Assembly: GCF_004136315.1 (NCBI RefSeq)
Contig: NZ_CP029562.1
Coordinates: 2,671,501 to 2,735,500 of the forward strand
Source: Mesorhizobium sp. Pch-S
Lineage (GTDB): Bacteria > Pseudomonadota > Alphaproteobacteria > Rhizobiales > Rhizobiaceae
DNA: 64,000 nucleotides
Direction: 5' to 3'
Below, piece after piece: positions 42,953 through 53,748 of this stretch. A program made the position numbers and the translations under genes. The notes under the pieces were generated by a model. That model was not told where the DNA came from, did no database searches, and saw only the letters and a program-made list of their open reading frames with translations. Within the stretch, counting starts at the first letter, position 1. Every line of letters starts with the position of its first letter.

Positions 42953-43424
42953 GCCGGTTGGTCCTTCCCGTCGGGAAGTCCGTCCAAGCGGCGATAAACG
43001 AGATGCCTCTCTTCGAGGCGCGGAATGGCGTTCGTGTGGAGATCAGGCGAGGAGAGCCTCAGCGCATGACCCGAAAATCAGATTCGATTTTTGAAAGGAT
43101 CATGCACCAAATCAAGGCATCGTCCGGCGCAGAGGCGCTGGCCAAACCGGTCTCGAACCACCACAGGAACGAACGCAATTGTAAAAGCGGCAACGCTCTT
43201 GCGCGCTGCCATGCGAGTTCTGGGAGAGCTGACGAGACCGGCGGTTACGATGGCAAAGTCGGGAGCCCGAGGCTGATGACGATGCGGCGTTCTAACGAGC
43301 GGCGCCGATGAGATCAAGATGTGCCTTCCGCACTTTTTGAAAGCGGGGTGATGAGAGAACGGCCCCGCATTGCATCGGATGACATTCGGCCTATGCTTCG
43401 GCGCCTGCCTCAAGGAGCGCGTCC
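42953..43424. other. 472-base intergenic region holding one palindromic repeat
   Basis: No credible gene is seen on either strand between the divergent DUF1062 and LysE-type genes. The region includes the hairpin element at 43064-43104 and otherwise looks like promoter and spacer DNA. Short open frames here have no ribosome-binding sites or recognisable content. Confidence 0.55.
43064..43104. repeat. dispersed rhizobial palindromic repeat, GCATGA type
   Basis: Arms GCATGACCCGAAAATC (43064-43079) and GATTTTTGAAAGGATCATGC (43085-43104) pair imperfectly around a short loop, with ACCAAATCAA following. This is a second repeat family, distinct from the AGAGCGTTTCC type, and resembles other common rhizobial intergenic hairpins (from memory). 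Confidence 0.65.
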
Positions 43425-44039
43425 ATGACGTTCACGTCCCTTCTCATTTTCGCCGGTGCGCTGTTCGTCGCCGCCGGCTCCCCCGGGCCTTCGATCGCTG
43501 CTTTGGTGGCGCGGGTGATTTCGAAGGGATTCCGCGACGTGCTGCCGTTCCTGCTCGCCATGTGGATCGGCGAAGCGATCTGGCTGTCCTTTGCGGTGTT
43601 CGGGCTGGCGGTGGTGGCGCAGAGCTTCCATCTCGCCTTCGTCGCCATCAAATGGCTCGGCGTTGCCTATCTCGCCTACCTCGCCTGGAAGATGTGGACG
43701 GCGCCGGTCGAAGCGACCGGAGGTTCATTGCCGAAGGAAGATTCGCCGGTGAAGCTTTTCCTCGCCGGCATGGCGGTGACGCTCGGCAACCCGAAGATCA
43801 TGATGTTCTATCTGGCGTTGTTGCCCACCATCATTGATCTCGCTTCGGTCACCATGCTCGGCTGGATGGAGCTGACGGTCACGATGGCTGTTGTGTTGAT
43901 TCTGATCGACTTTGCCTGGATCGTGGCAGCAGCACAGGCACGCAGGCTCCTGAAAAGCCCGCGCGCCATGCGAATCGCCAACCGGGTCTCTGCCGGCACC
44001 ATGGCGGGTGCTGCCGCGGCGATCGCGGCGCGAAGCTGA
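43425..44039 (+). CDS. LysE family amino-acid exporter
   Basis: A 204-residue membrane protein with about six helices. The first loop carries SPGPSIAALVARVISKG, the LysE/RhtB signature (x-P-G-P), and KWLGVAYLAYLAWKMW and AVTLGNPKIMMFYLALLPT are the usual later landmarks. Members export Lys, Arg, Thr or homoserine lactones; the substrate here cannot be inferred. It stands alone, and a second member lies at 50585. Confidence 0.88.
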   Translation: MTFTSLLIFAGALFVAAGSPGPSIAALVARVISKGFRDVLPFLLAMWIGEAIWLSFAVFGLAVVAQSFHLAFVAIKWLGVAYLAYLAWKMWTAPVEATGGSLPKEDSPVKLFLAGMAVTLGNPKIMMFYLALLPTIIDLASVTMLGWMELTVTMAVVLILIDFAWIVAAAQARRLLKSPRAMRIANRVSAGTMAGAAAAIAARS

Positions 44040-44060
44040 GTTTTCCTTTCGGAAAGAAGG

Positions 44061-44624
44061 CTATCTCGCCATTGCGTGGTATTCAGCGTTCGGTCGCATG
44101 TCGATGGCAGCGGCGACGCGGTTCGACATGTTGAAGAAGGCTGCTGTCGAAGCGATGTCCCAGATGTCGCGATCGGTGAAACCAACCTTGCGCAAGGCCT
44201 CGCGATCGGCCTCGACGATCTTTGCCGGCTGCTCGGTCAGCTTGACCGCGAATTCCAGCATGGCGCGCTGCTTTTCGGTCAGGTCGGCGGCGCGGAAGTT
44301 CATCACCATCATCTCGCCGAATGCCGGATCGCCGGCCAACTGGCGCACGGCCGCGCCATGCGCGGTCAGGCAGTAATAACAATGGTTGATGGAGGAGACG
44401 ACAACCGCGATCATCTCGCGCTCGAGCTTGGATAATCCGGAATCACCGAGCATCAGGTCGTTGTACGTGTCGGTGAAGGCGCGCAGCTTCTTTTCGTCGA
44501 AAGCGTAGGCCTTGAGCACATTGGGTACGAGGCCGAGTTTTTCCTCACACTTTGCAAAATAGGCCCTGGTGGCGTCGCTCAGTTCTCCCTGGGGCAAATC
44601 CAGTGCGGTGATTGTCTCGCTCAT
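44061..44624 (-). CDS. AhpD-like carboxymuconolactone decarboxylase family protein
   Basis: A 187-residue helical protein of the peroxidase-related (AhpD/CMD) family. The active pair C82 and C85 with H89 is in INHCYYCLTAHG, preceded by LEREMIAVVVSS with the proton-relay Glu. KVGFTDRDIWDIASTAAFFN forms the conserved C-terminal segment. Such proteins have peroxidase or thiol-exchange activity. It is convergent with the LysE gene and divergent from the glutamate dehydrogenase gene. Confidence 0.9.
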   Translation of the reverse strand: MSETITALDLPQGELSDATRAYFAKCEEKLGLVPNVLKAYAFDEKKLRAFTDTYNDLMLGDSGLSKLEREMIAVVVSSINHCYYCLTAHGAAVRQLAGDPAFGEMMVMNFRAADLTEKQRAMLEFAVKLTEQPAKIVEADREALRKVGFTDRDIWDIASTAAFFNMSNRVAAAIDMRPNAEYHAMAR

Positions 44625-44764
44625 CGCGGTCTCCTTTCGTCGGCGCCTGCAAATTTCTTATGCAGGCAGCATTTTTCTTAGGCAGCCGTCAAACCTTTGT
44701 CGCCAAAAGGCGATCATCTGCTACGATAGTCGCAATGCAGCCTATGGCGGAGGTAAATCGCATC

Positions 44765-47700
44765 ATGGCCAGCCTGAAGTCCGCAACCAAACCAAAGAAA
44801 CCGGTGGTGAAGGGAGGCGGAAAAGAAGGTCAAAGGCCAGGGCGGCTGGCAGATCATCTGCTGGCGAGAGCACCATCCGAAGACGTTGCTGCGTATGACG
44901 CGGCCGATATCGCCCGCGCCGCCGAACTGGCCGAGAATGCTGTTTCCCGCCATAAGAAGGGCGAAAGCATCGTTGCCATCGATACGGCATCCGGCGTGTC
45001 GCGCCAGGCGCGGCCAGTCACGGTCATCACCGTCGTCAATGACAACATGCCTTTCCTGTTCGATTCGATCCTCGGCGAGATCACCGAGGCCGCGGGCGAG
45101 CCGACACTGGTTACCCATCCTGTCATCGCGGTCAGGCATTCGAAGGCCGGTGTGACCGAAATCGTCGGAGACGGTGGCCTGGTCAAGGAAGACGCGGGCC
45201 TCGACAAGGTCAGCGTCGTGCATGTCCATATCGGCCGGCTTTCGGAAGAGGCGGCCGCGGCGCTTGGTGCGCGGCTGACCAAGACACTGGCGCAGGTACG
45301 CGCCGCCGTCGTCGACTGGAAGCCGATGCTGGCGCGCCTCGACCAGGCGATCTCGGAATTCCGCTATGCGCCGGTTCCTCTGGACAAGAAGCATGTCGCC
45401 GAAGCCATCGCTTTCCTCGAATGGCTGCGCGACGACAATTTCACCTTCCTCGGCATGCGCGAGTTCAAATATTCCGGCGGCGAGAAAAGTGGTAGCCTCG
45501 AGCGCGCCGACAAGCCGGGGCTGGGCATTCTTTCCGATCCGGATGTGCTGGTGCTGCGGCGCGGCACCGAGGCGGTGACGACGACGCCCGAAATCCGCGC
45601 CTTCCTGCATGGACCGGAACCGCTGATCGTCACCAAGGCCAACGCAAAGTCGGTGGTGCACCGGCGCATCTATCTCGATTACATCGGCATCAAGACCTAC
45701 GACAAGAACGGCAAGCTGGCGGGCGAGCTGCGCATCGTCGGCCTGTTCACCTCGACCGCGTACACGCGCTCGGTGATGAAGATCCCTTATCTGCGTTCCA
45801 AGGCGGAAACGGTGATCGCCAAATCCGGCTTCAACCCGGACGACCATTCCGGCAAGGCACTGATCAACGTGCTGGAAAGCTATCCGCGCGACGAACTGTT
45901 CCAGGTGCCGATACCCACCTTGCGCAAACATGCGGAGGCCATTCTCGGCCTGATCGAGCGGCCGCGCGTGCGTGCGCTGGTGCGCGCCGACCAGTTCGAC
46001 CGCTTCGTCTCCATCCTCGTTTTCGTGCCGCGTGACCGCTACGACAGCGTCGTACGCGAGAAGATGGGTGCGTATCTGAAGACTGTTTTCGATGGTCGTT
46101 TGTCGGCTTATTATCCGGCCTTTCCCGAAGGCGGCCTGGCCCGCGTGCATTTCATCATCGGCCGCTCAGGCGGCAAGACGCCGAAGGTCGAGCAGGAAAC
46201 GATCGAGGCGGCGATCCGCGATATCGTGCGCACCTGGGAAGATGCGCTGGCGGAGGCCGCCGAGGCCGGCGGCAACGATCCGGCTTTGAAGGCGATCGCC
46301 GCGCGGTTCCCGGAAAGCTATCGTGATTCCTTCTCGTCGGCGGTGGCGCTGGTCGATGCCGAACGCATCGCAAGAATCTCCGCGGAGAACCCGATCGACA
46401 TCGACTATTACCGTGACGCCGGCCAGAAGCCCGAGCAGGCTTCGCTGAAGATCTATCATCACGGCAGTCCGGTGGCGCTGTCGCGGCGCGTACCGTTGCT
46501 GGAAAACACCGGATTCCGGGTCATCAGCGAGCGCACCTTCGAGATCGACAAGGAGGACGGCAACCGCGTTTTCATCCACGACATGGAGCTGGAGAACGCC
46601 TACGGCCAGCCGATCGACCTCGCCGACGAGGGGAAGCTGTTCGAGGATGTGTTCCTGGCGGTGTGGCGCGGCGACGTCGACAATGACAGCTACAACAGCC
46701 TTGCCCAGACAGCCGGGCTGAAGGCAACGGAGATCCTGGTGCTGCGTGCCTATGGCCGCTATCTGCAGCAGGCTGGCATTCCGCAGAGCCAGGACTTCAT
46801 CGCGGCGACGCTGAATCGCTATCCCGACATCGCCCGGGGCCTTCATGCGCTCTTCGTTGCGCGGCACGGTGCGGATGCGGCGGGCGAAGGCATCACCACG
46901 GCCAAGCACCTCAAGGCGAAGATCAAGGACGCGCTGGAGGATGTGCCCAGCATCGACGACGACACCATCATTCGCCGCTACCTCAACCTGATCGAGGCGA
47001 CGCTGCGGACCAACCATTTCGTGGATGGCAAGAAGGAACGCGGCCAGTCGCTGGCGATCAAGCTCGACTCGCGGGCCGTCGACGGATTGCCGGAACCCAG
47101 GCCATGGCGCGAGATCTTCGTGTACGGCTCCGAGGTGGAAGGCGTGCATCTGCGTTTCGGCGCGGTGGCGCGCGGCGGCCTGCGCTGGTCGGATCGTGCC
47201 CAGGACTACCGCACCGAGGTGCTGGGCCTTGTGAAGGCGCAGCAAGTCAAGAATGCCGTCATCGTGCCGGTCGGCGCCAAGGGCGGCTTCTATCCGAAGC
47301 GCCTGCCGCCGGCCAGCCAGCGCGACCTGTGGTTCGAGGCCGGGCGTCAGGCCTACATCAACTTCGTTTCCAGCCTGCTGTCGATCACCGACAACATCGG
47401 CATCGACCATGTCGTGCCGCCGGCCGGTGTGGTGCGTCATGACGCCGACGATCCGTATTTTGTCGTTGCGGCCGACAAGGGCACGGCAACCTTCTCCATA
47501 CCGCCAACGCGATTTCGGAAAAGCACGGCTTCTGGCTGGACGATGCCTTCGCTTCGGGCGGTTCTGCAGGCTACGACCACAAGAAGATGGGCATCACCGC
47601 CAAGGGTGCCTGGGAGGCGGTGAAGCGGCATTTCCGTGAAATGAACCGCGACATCCAGACTTCGCCGTTCACGGTGGTCGGCGTCGGCGACATGTCGGGC

Positions 47701-49557
47701 GACGTGTTCGGCAACGGCATGCTTCTGTCGGAACAGACCAAGCTGATCGCGGCCTTCGACCATCGCGACATCTTCATCGATCCGGAGCCGGACGTGGTGG
47801 CCTCGTTTGCCGAGCGCAAGCGCATGTTCGACCTGCCGCGTTCGAGCTGGCAGGACTACGACAAGTCGAAACTGTCCAAGAACGGCGTCATCGTCTCGCG
47901 CAACCAGAAGTCGATCACGCTGCCGGCGGAAGCTGCTGCAGCGATCGGCCTTGCCAAGTCGACTGCGACGCCGGCCGAGATCATGACCGCCATCCTCAAG
48001 GCTCCGGTCGATCTGCTGTGGTTCGGCGGCATTGGTACCTACGTGAAGGCGGTCTCTGAGACCAACCAGGATGTCGGCGACCGCGCCAACGATCCGATCC
48101 GCGTCAATGCGATCGATCTGCGCGCCAAGGTGATCGGCGAGGGTGCCAATCTTGGCGTCACCCAGCGGGGCCGTATCGAGTTCGGACTGGCCGGCGGTCG
48201 CAACAATTCGGACGCCATCGACAATTCCGGCGGCGTCAACTGTTCCGACGTCGAGGTCAACATCAAGATCGCGCTGGCATCGGCGATGCGGAAGGGTTCG
48301 CTGGCGCGGCCGGCGCGCAACAAGCTGCTGGCAGAGATGACCGATGAAGTCGGCAATCTGGTGCTGTCAAACAATTACGAGCAGACGCTGGCACTTTCGC
48401 TCGCCCGCAAGCGCGGGCTGGCCGACATTGCGCATCAGGGCCGCTTCATGGCTGCGCTCGAAGCGCGTGGCCTGCTCGACCGCGCCGTCGAGACGCTGCC
48501 GTCGCCGGCGGCGCTTGCCGAGCGCGAGGCGCGTGGCGAACCATTGACCCGGGCCGAGCTCGGGGTTCTGCTTGCCTATGCCAAGATCGTGCTGTTCTCG
48601 GACATCGTTGCCTCGGATGTGCCGGACGACGCGCATTTCAACACCGACCTGACCGGCTACTTCCCGGAACGGATGGTCAAGAAGTTCAACGAGGAGATCC
48701 ATGGTCACCGGCTGCGGCGCGAGATCATTGCCCGTGTCGTCGCCAATGACCTGGTCAATCGCGGTGGCCCATCCTTCACCAACCGGCTGATGGAAGCGAC
48801 CGGCCGCAGCGCGGCCGACGTGGTGCGGACCTTCGCGGTGATCCGCGACGGCTTCGGCCTGCCCGCGCTCTACAGCGATATCAACGCACTCGACAACAAG
48901 ATCGACGGACAGGTGCAGATCGATCTCTATCAGATCATAAGCCGGCTTATCTTCGTGACGGCGGGCTGGTATCTGAAGAACGACGCCGGCACCGCGCCGC
49001 TCAGCCAGCGCATTGCCGAACTGCAGGAGGCCCGCAAGGCACTCGAGCCGAAGCTGGTGTCGCTGCTGTCGGATTTCTCGCGCGAGCGGCTGGAGGAGAA
49101 GCGGCACGGCTTGTTCAAGGTCGGCACGCCCGACAGACTGGCGGAGCGGCTGGCTCTGGCCGACGTCGCCGAGTTGATCCCGGACATTGCGCTGACATCG
49201 CGCCTCGCCGGATCGGATATCGTCGCGGCGGCGAAGGCATTCTTTGCCGTGAGCGAGGCCTTCCGCATTCCCCGCATCGAGGAAGCCGCGCGATCGGTGA
49301 CGCCGCCGGACTATTACGACCAGTTGGCGCTGTCGCGTGCCACCGACACGATCGGCGCTGCACGGCGCGGCATCGCGGTGGCGGCACTTGCGCAGCACGG
49401 CAAGGCAGCCGACCCGGTCGCGGCCTGGCTGGAAGCCGGCGGCGAACGCATTGCACGCGTGCGTGAACGGCTGCAGGCCCTGACGGAAGGCGGCGACATC
49501 ACGGTGTCGCGTCTGTCCGTCGCCTCAGGCCTGATGAGTGACCTGATAGGGGCTTGA
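44765..49557 (+). pseudogene. NAD-specific glutamate dehydrogenase, frameshifted by one missing base
   Basis: The gene encodes the large (about 1600-residue) NAD-dependent glutamate dehydrogenase that deaminates glutamate to 2-oxoglutarate and ammonia. The first reading frame (44765-47497) covers the N-terminal ACT-like domains (VITVVNDNMPFLFDSILGEI) and most of the catalytic domain (GGLRWSDRAQDYRTEVLGLV, VPVGAKGGFYPKRLPPAS). It breaks at TTCTCC-ATACC; in a different frame the sequence continues ISEKHGFWLDDAFASGGSAG and GITAKGAWEAVKRHFREMNR to 49557. Inserting one G between 47497 and 47498 restores TTC-TCC-GAT-ACC and one frame of 1597 residues, the family length. Start 44765 has GGAGG ten bases upstream. 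A sequencing error is as likely as a real mutation. Confidence 0.85.
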
Positions 49558-49611
49558 TGCCCGATTCCGGTCTTTGGTCTGACCCGATCCGCAGCCTGGA
49601 AGCTTCGAGCT

Positions 49612-50490
49612 CTAGGCTGCGAGCCGGCTTCTCGACAGGCCCTCGCGAATGTGGCGGGCAAGCTCGAGCGTCGCGGGGGCCGCATCGCGGGTTGGCAGAT
49701 GCAGGTTGATCGCGAAGGACGGCAGCGGCGGCAAGCCGGCTTCTGCGGGCAGGATGTCGAGATGCGGCGGCACGGTGAAAGCAAGCCATGCCGTTATCGC
49801 CAGATCCGTTGTCACTGTGGCGGTGGTGGCATCGATGCTGCCGTTCTCGAACACCGTGCGCCATTCGCGATCCTGATTGTGCAGGGCTGCCAGGACCGCG
49901 GGCCTGAAAGCACAGGTTTCGGCCACCATCGAAACCGGAAGCGGTGTCTTCAGATGTGCGACACCGCCCCTGGCGCCGACCCAGACCAGGCGGTCGACGG
50001 CGAGGCACTCGCCTTCCGAAGTGCCAAGCGGCGTCTCGACCAGAGCCAGATCGATCTCACCCCTGGCCAGCGCATGCGTGAGATCGGGCGAGGATGCGCA
50101 GAGCAGCGAAATCTCGACCTGCGGGAAGGCGTCCGCGAAACCCTTCAGAACAGGCGCGATGAGTGGACCGGCCAGATCGAAAGGCACGCCGAGCCGGACT
50201 GGTCCTTCGACGCGACGTGCCGTCATGTCGGCCCAGATTTCGTCGTTGAGGCCAAGCAGCCGTCTTGCCTTGCCTTGCAGGCGCTCTCCGGCGCTTGTGA
50301 GCCGCAGCCCGCGCCGGTCACGCGAAAACAAATCATGGCCCAGGGCTTGCTCCAGCCGGGCGATCTGCTGGCTGACGGCGCTTTGGGTGAGGTGCAGGGC
50401 ATTGCCCGCAGCCGTCATGTTGCTGCGCTCGGCGACGGCGAGGAAGGTTCGGATCAAGGCAAGGTCGAGATTGCGGGTCATAGCCATCAT
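49612..50490 (-). CDS. LysR-family regulator divergent from a LysE exporter
   Basis: A 292-residue LysR protein. The HTH is near residues 9-65: LIRTFLAVAERSNMTAAGNA, LHLTQSAVSQQIARLEQALG. An effector-binding domain follows (VRLGVPFDLAGPLIAPVLKG, LARGEIDLALVETPLG). Its neighbour is a LysE-type exporter on the opposite strand 94 bases away, the ArgP/LysG-LysE arrangement in which the regulator senses a basic amino acid; the ligand here is not known. A T-N11-A element (50490-50502) with ATTA/TAAT arms overlaps the start codon and is a candidate site. Confidence 0.87.
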   Translation of the reverse strand: MMAMTRNLDLALIRTFLAVAERSNMTAAGNALHLTQSAVSQQIARLEQALGHDLFSRDRRGLRLTSAGERLQGKARRLLGLNDEIWADMTARRVEGPVRLGVPFDLAGPLIAPVLKGFADAFPQVEISLLCASSPDLTHALARGEIDLALVETPLGTSEGECLAVDRLVWVGARGGVAHLKTPLPVSMVAETCAFRPAVLAALHNQDREWRTVFENGSIDATTATVTTDLAITAWLAFTVPPHLDILPAEAGLPPLPSFAINLHLPTRDAAPATLELARHIREGLSRSRLAA

Positions 50491-50584
50491 TATGAGCGCT
50501 AATGACCTCTATAATCAACATGCGTTTCTCTAATGGTGTGTCCGGCGCTAGCTAGGAGCTTGCCGCTGTCGCCTGGAGACGCCC

Positions 50585-51181
50585 ATGTCGCCCGAAACCA
50601 TTCTGCCACTGGTCATCTTTGCACTGGTCTCGTCCGTCACGCCGGGCGGGGCGACGACGATGGCGACCGCGTCGGGTGCGCATTTCGGCTTCCGCCGTTC
50701 GATCCCGCTGATGGTGGGCATCGCCGCCGGGCTGGCCAGCATGGCCGCCGCCGCCGCCGCCGGTCTGGCCGGCGTTCTTGCGGCGTTACCGTCACTGCAG
50801 CTTGCCTTGAAAGCAGTCGGCTCGGCCTATCTTTTGTGGCTCGCCTGGAAGGTCGGTTCCGCCGGTGCGCCACGCCTCGATGCCGATCTGGCGCGCCCGA
50901 CCAGTTTTGTCGGCGGGGTCTGGTTGCTGTGGTTCAATCCGAAGGCCTGGGCGATGACCTTGGGGGCGGCGGCCTCCTTTGCCACGCTGGCCAGCGGCCC
51001 GGCCCAGCTGAGCATTCTGCTGGCTCTCGCCTTCGGCTTTGCCGCCTCCGTCTCGGTGTCGCTCTGGTGCACTGCCGGCACACTGATGGCACGGCTGATA
51101 CGCACCGAAGCTCAGTGGCGTGGTCTCAACATGGTGCTCGGCGTTTTGCTCGCGCTTTCGATCGTACCGATGTGGCTGTGA
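50585..51181 (+). CDS. LysE family exporter
   Basis: A 198-residue membrane protein with six probable helices. The first loop reads [20 protein letters not shown], a T-P-G-G variant of the LysE/RhtB motif. [20 protein letters not shown] and [20 protein letters not shown] follow at their usual places. The upstream LysR gene probably controls it. The stop (TGA 51179-51181) lies six bases before the next gene's ATG, so an operon is likely. Confidence 0.88.
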   Translation: MSPETILPLVIFALVSSVTPGGATTMATASGAHFGFRRSIPLMVGIAAGLASMAAAAAAGLAGVLAALPSLQLALKAVGSAYLLWLAWKVGSAGAPRLDADLARPTSFVGGVWLLWFNPKAWAMTLGAAASFATLASGPAQLSILLALAFGFAASVSVSLWCTAGTLMARLIRTEAQWRGLNMVLGVLLALSIVPMWL

Positions 51182-51186
51182 ATCTG

Positions 51187-52092
51187 ATGATAGATATGCG
51201 CACAAACGAGCGGGTAGGCTTCATCGGCCTTGGCGTGATGGGGCAACCCATGGCGCTCAACATGGCGCGCGCAGGCGTGCCGCTTTTTGTATGGAACCGG
51301 TCTTCCGGGCTCTGCGAACCACTGCAAGCAGCGGGCGCAAGCGTGGCGACAAGCGCCAGGGAAGTCTTTGCCAGGACGCGCATCGTCATCCTGATGCTGG
51401 CCACCGAGCAGGCGATCGATGCGGTGCTGGCGCGCGACACGGCCGATTTCTCCACCCACGTGGCAGGCCATGTCATCGTGCATATGGGTACGACCTCGCC
51501 GGGTTATTCGCGCGAGCTGGAGGCGGATATCCGTGCCGCCGGCGGCCAGTATGTCGAGGCGCCGGTCTCGGGTTCTCGCAAACCGGCGGAAGCGGGGCAA
51601 TTGGTGGCCATGCTGGCCGGCGAGGCCGCGGTCGTGGAGGAGGTCGAGCCGCTGATGCGACCGATGTGCCGGGAAATCGTGCGCTGCGGCGCGGTGCCCA
51701 AAGCTCTTCTGATGAAGCTTGCGGTCAACATCTTCCTGATCACAACGGTGACGGGTCTGGCCGAGTCCGTCCATTTCGCCGAGCGGCATGGGCTGGACCT
51801 TGCACGCCTGACGGCTGTGCTCGATTCGGGCCCGATGGCGAGCGATGTCTCACGCATCAAGCTGGCAAAGCTGGTTGCCGGTGATTTCAGCGTACAAGCA
51901 GCGATTACCGACGTCTTCAAGAACAACCGCCTGATAGCCGAGGCGGCGCGCGAGGCGAAAGTCGCCTCGCCTTTGCTCGATGTCTGTCACGTGCTCTATG
52001 GTGAGACCGAGGCGCTGGGCCTCGGTCAATCCGACATGGCTGCTGTCGTCCGCGCGATCGAACAGCGCACCATGGCGGTGCGGAACACCTGA
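51187..52092 (+). CDS. NAD(P)-dependent 3-hydroxyisobutyrate dehydrogenase family enzyme
   Basis: A 301-residue beta-hydroxyacid dehydrogenase. The Rossmann loop is [20 protein letters not shown] (GLGVMG 14-19). [19 protein letters not shown] carries the substrate-binding S-G, and the catalytic K177 and N181 lie in [12 protein letters not shown]. The family includes 3-hydroxyisobutyrate, tartronate-semialdehyde and glyoxylate reductases, and the true substrate is not set by sequence. It starts at ATG 51187, with ATG 51196 as an alternative, directly behind the LysE gene in the same operon. Confidence 0.88.
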   Translation: MIDMRTNERVGFIGLGVMGQPMALNMARAGVPLFVWNRSSGLCEPLQAAGASVATSAREVFARTRIVILMLATEQAIDAVLARDTADFSTHVAGHVIVHMGTTSPGYSRELEADIRAAGGQYVEAPVSGSRKPAEAGQLVAMLAGEAAVVEEVEPLMRPMCREIVRCGAVPKALLMKLAVNIFLITTVTGLAESVHFAERHGLDLARLTAVLDSGPMASDVSRIKLAKLVAGDFSVQAAITDVFKNNRLIAEAAREAKVASPLLDVCHVLYGETEALGLGQSDMAAVVRAIEQRTMAVRNT

Positions 52093-52276
52093 CGGGCACC
52101 CGCGCGCCTTCGCGCTGGCGTCGCAGGATTTCAGCATCCGTCGATTGCGTTCGCAGCCGCACGATCATTGGCCTTCCCGCAGGGTCACGGCACCAGGCAG
52201 GTTTCAGGTCTTTGCAGCGCAGTCAAAAACGTGCAGACATGGGCCACCGCGAACGGGACAAAGCGGTGGAGGACAG

Positions 52277-53653
52277 ATGAGCGACGTGACCATGCAGCGC
52301 GCCTCCGGGCGCGGCATCTGGGGCTGGATGTTCTTCGACTGGGCGGCGCAGCCCTTCTTCACGGTGGTCACAACCTTCATCTTCGGCCCCTATTTCGTCT
52401 CACGCCTGTCGGCGGATCCTGCCATGGGCCAGGCGGTCTGGGGCTACGGGCTGGCTGCGGCGGGGTTGGTGATCGCGGTGCTCTCGCCGATCCTCGGTTC
52501 GATCGCCGACCAGACCGGGCCACGCAAGCCGTGGATCGCTTTCTTCGCCACGATCAAGATCGTCAGCCTGATGCTGCTGTGGTTCGCTGCACCGGGATCG
52601 AACCTTTTCCTGATCGTGCTGTTCTTCTCGCTGGCCTCGGTGGCGGCGGAATTCTCGACGGTCTTCAACGATTCGATGATGCCGCGCCTGGTGCCCAAGG
52701 CGGAGATCGGCAAGATCTCCAACATCGCCTGGGGGCTCGGCTATCTCGGCGGCATGGTGGCGCTGATCTTCGTCGTGGCGCTGATGGCGGGCTCGCCGGA
52801 GACCGGCAAGACGATCGTCGGCCTCGACCCAATCTTCGGTCTCGATCCCAGGCTCGGCGAGGACGCCCGCGCCACCGGACCATTGTCGGCATTGTGGTAT
52901 TTCATCTTCATCCTGCCGATGTTTTTCTTCACGCCGGACGCGGTGAAAGGCATCCCGGTGGGGCCAGCGGTCAAGCAGGGTCTGGCAGAGCTGAAATCGA
53001 CGCTTGCCGAAGTGCGCAAGCGTGTCGGCATCTTCCGTTTCCTCGTCGCGCGCATGATCTACCAGGACGGCGTCAACGCGCTGCTGTCCCTCGGTGGCGC
53101 CTTCGCAGCGGCGATGTTCGGCTGGTCGATCACCGAGATCGGCGTGTTCGGCATCATCCTGAACGTTGTTGCCATCCTGGGCTGCTGGGTCGCGGCGCGG
53201 CTGGATACCGGGCTCGGGTCGAAGGTCGTGGTGATGATCTCGCTGGTGCTTCTGACCATCGCTACGGTCGGCATCATCTCGACCGGGCCTGGCTATACGC
53301 TGTTCGGCTGGCTGCAGCTTCCCGGCGTTGATTCGGGCGGCTTGTTCGGCACACCGGCCGAGAAGGCCTATATCGTCTACGGCCTGCTGATCGGCGTGGC
53401 TTTCGGACCGGTGCAGGCGTCGTCGCGCTCCTACATGGCGCGCAGCGTCACGGCAGAAGAGTCCGGCCGCTATTTCGGCATCTATGCGCTGGCCGGGCGG
53501 GCAACCAGCTTCCTGGCGCCGTTCCTGATCGCCACCGTCACCGCGACCACCGGTTCGCCACGTCTCGGCATGGCGATGATCATCCTGTTCCTGGTCGGGG
53601 GCATGATAATCCTTGCCGGTACGCCTTATCCGGCCGACAGGAAGGAAGGCTAG
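52277..53653 (+). CDS. UMF1-type MFS transporter
   Basis: A 458-residue protein with about 12 membrane helices. MFFDWAAQPFFTVVTTFIFG near the start and the SIADQTGPRKPWIAFFATIK loop are typical of the UMF1/Atg22-like branch. FSTVFNDSMMPRLVPKAEIG and SSRSYMARSVTAEESGRYFG also match. Substrates of this branch are unknown in bacteria; the yeast relative exports amino acids from vacuoles. The ATG at 52277 follows GGAGG by about six bases. Its stop is convergent with purH. Confidence 0.88.
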   Translation: MSDVTMQRASGRGIWGWMFFDWAAQPFFTVVTTFIFGPYFVSRLSADPAMGQAVWGYGLAAAGLVIAVLSPILGSIADQTGPRKPWIAFFATIKIVSLMLLWFAAPGSNLFLIVLFFSLASVAAEFSTVFNDSMMPRLVPKAEIGKISNIAWGLGYLGGMVALIFVVALMAGSPETGKTIVGLDPIFGLDPRLGEDARATGPLSALWYFIFILPMFFFTPDAVKGIPVGPAVKQGLAELKSTLAEVRKRVGIFRFLVARMIYQDGVNALLSLGGAFAAAMFGWSITEIGVFGIILNVVAILGCWVAARLDTGLGSKVVVMISLVLLTIATVGIISTGPGYTLFGWLQLPGVDSGGLFGTPAEKAYIVYGLLIGVAFGPVQASSRSYMARSVTAEESGRYFGIYALAGRATSFLAPFLIATVTATTGSPRLGMAMIILFLVGGMIILAGTPYPADRKEG

Positions 53654-53698
53654 GCAGCAACTTCCTGTCTTGCCCGGCGAGCAGCGGAACTCTGGTTC

Positions 53699-53721
53699 GG
53701 CAGCGCGCCACCCGCGCTGCC
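53699..53721. terminator. stem-loop between convergent MFS and purH genes
   Basis: Perfect arms GGCAGCGCG (53699-53707) and CGCGCTGCC (53713-53721) around a CCACC loop lie midway between the two stop codons. A T-rich run is absent, so it is an atypical bidirectional terminator candidate. Confidence 0.45.
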
Positions 53722-53748
53722 TTCCCGGCGAACGAGGAGAGGCGAGGG

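Noticed and set aside
46166..47440. A 424-codon open frame antisense to the glutamate dehydrogenase gene
   Set aside because: A shadow of strong codon bias in the sense gene; its residues show no domain, and it has no ribosome-binding site.
50533..51186. An in-frame upstream extension of the dehydrogenase gene that runs through the LysE gene
   Set aside because: The LysE frame is clearly the coding one here; the extension has no conserved residues and the dehydrogenase begins naturally at 51187.
53654..53748. Small gene between the UMF1-type MFS gene and purH
   Set aside because: The 95 bases hold only a stem-loop; no start with ribosome-binding site.
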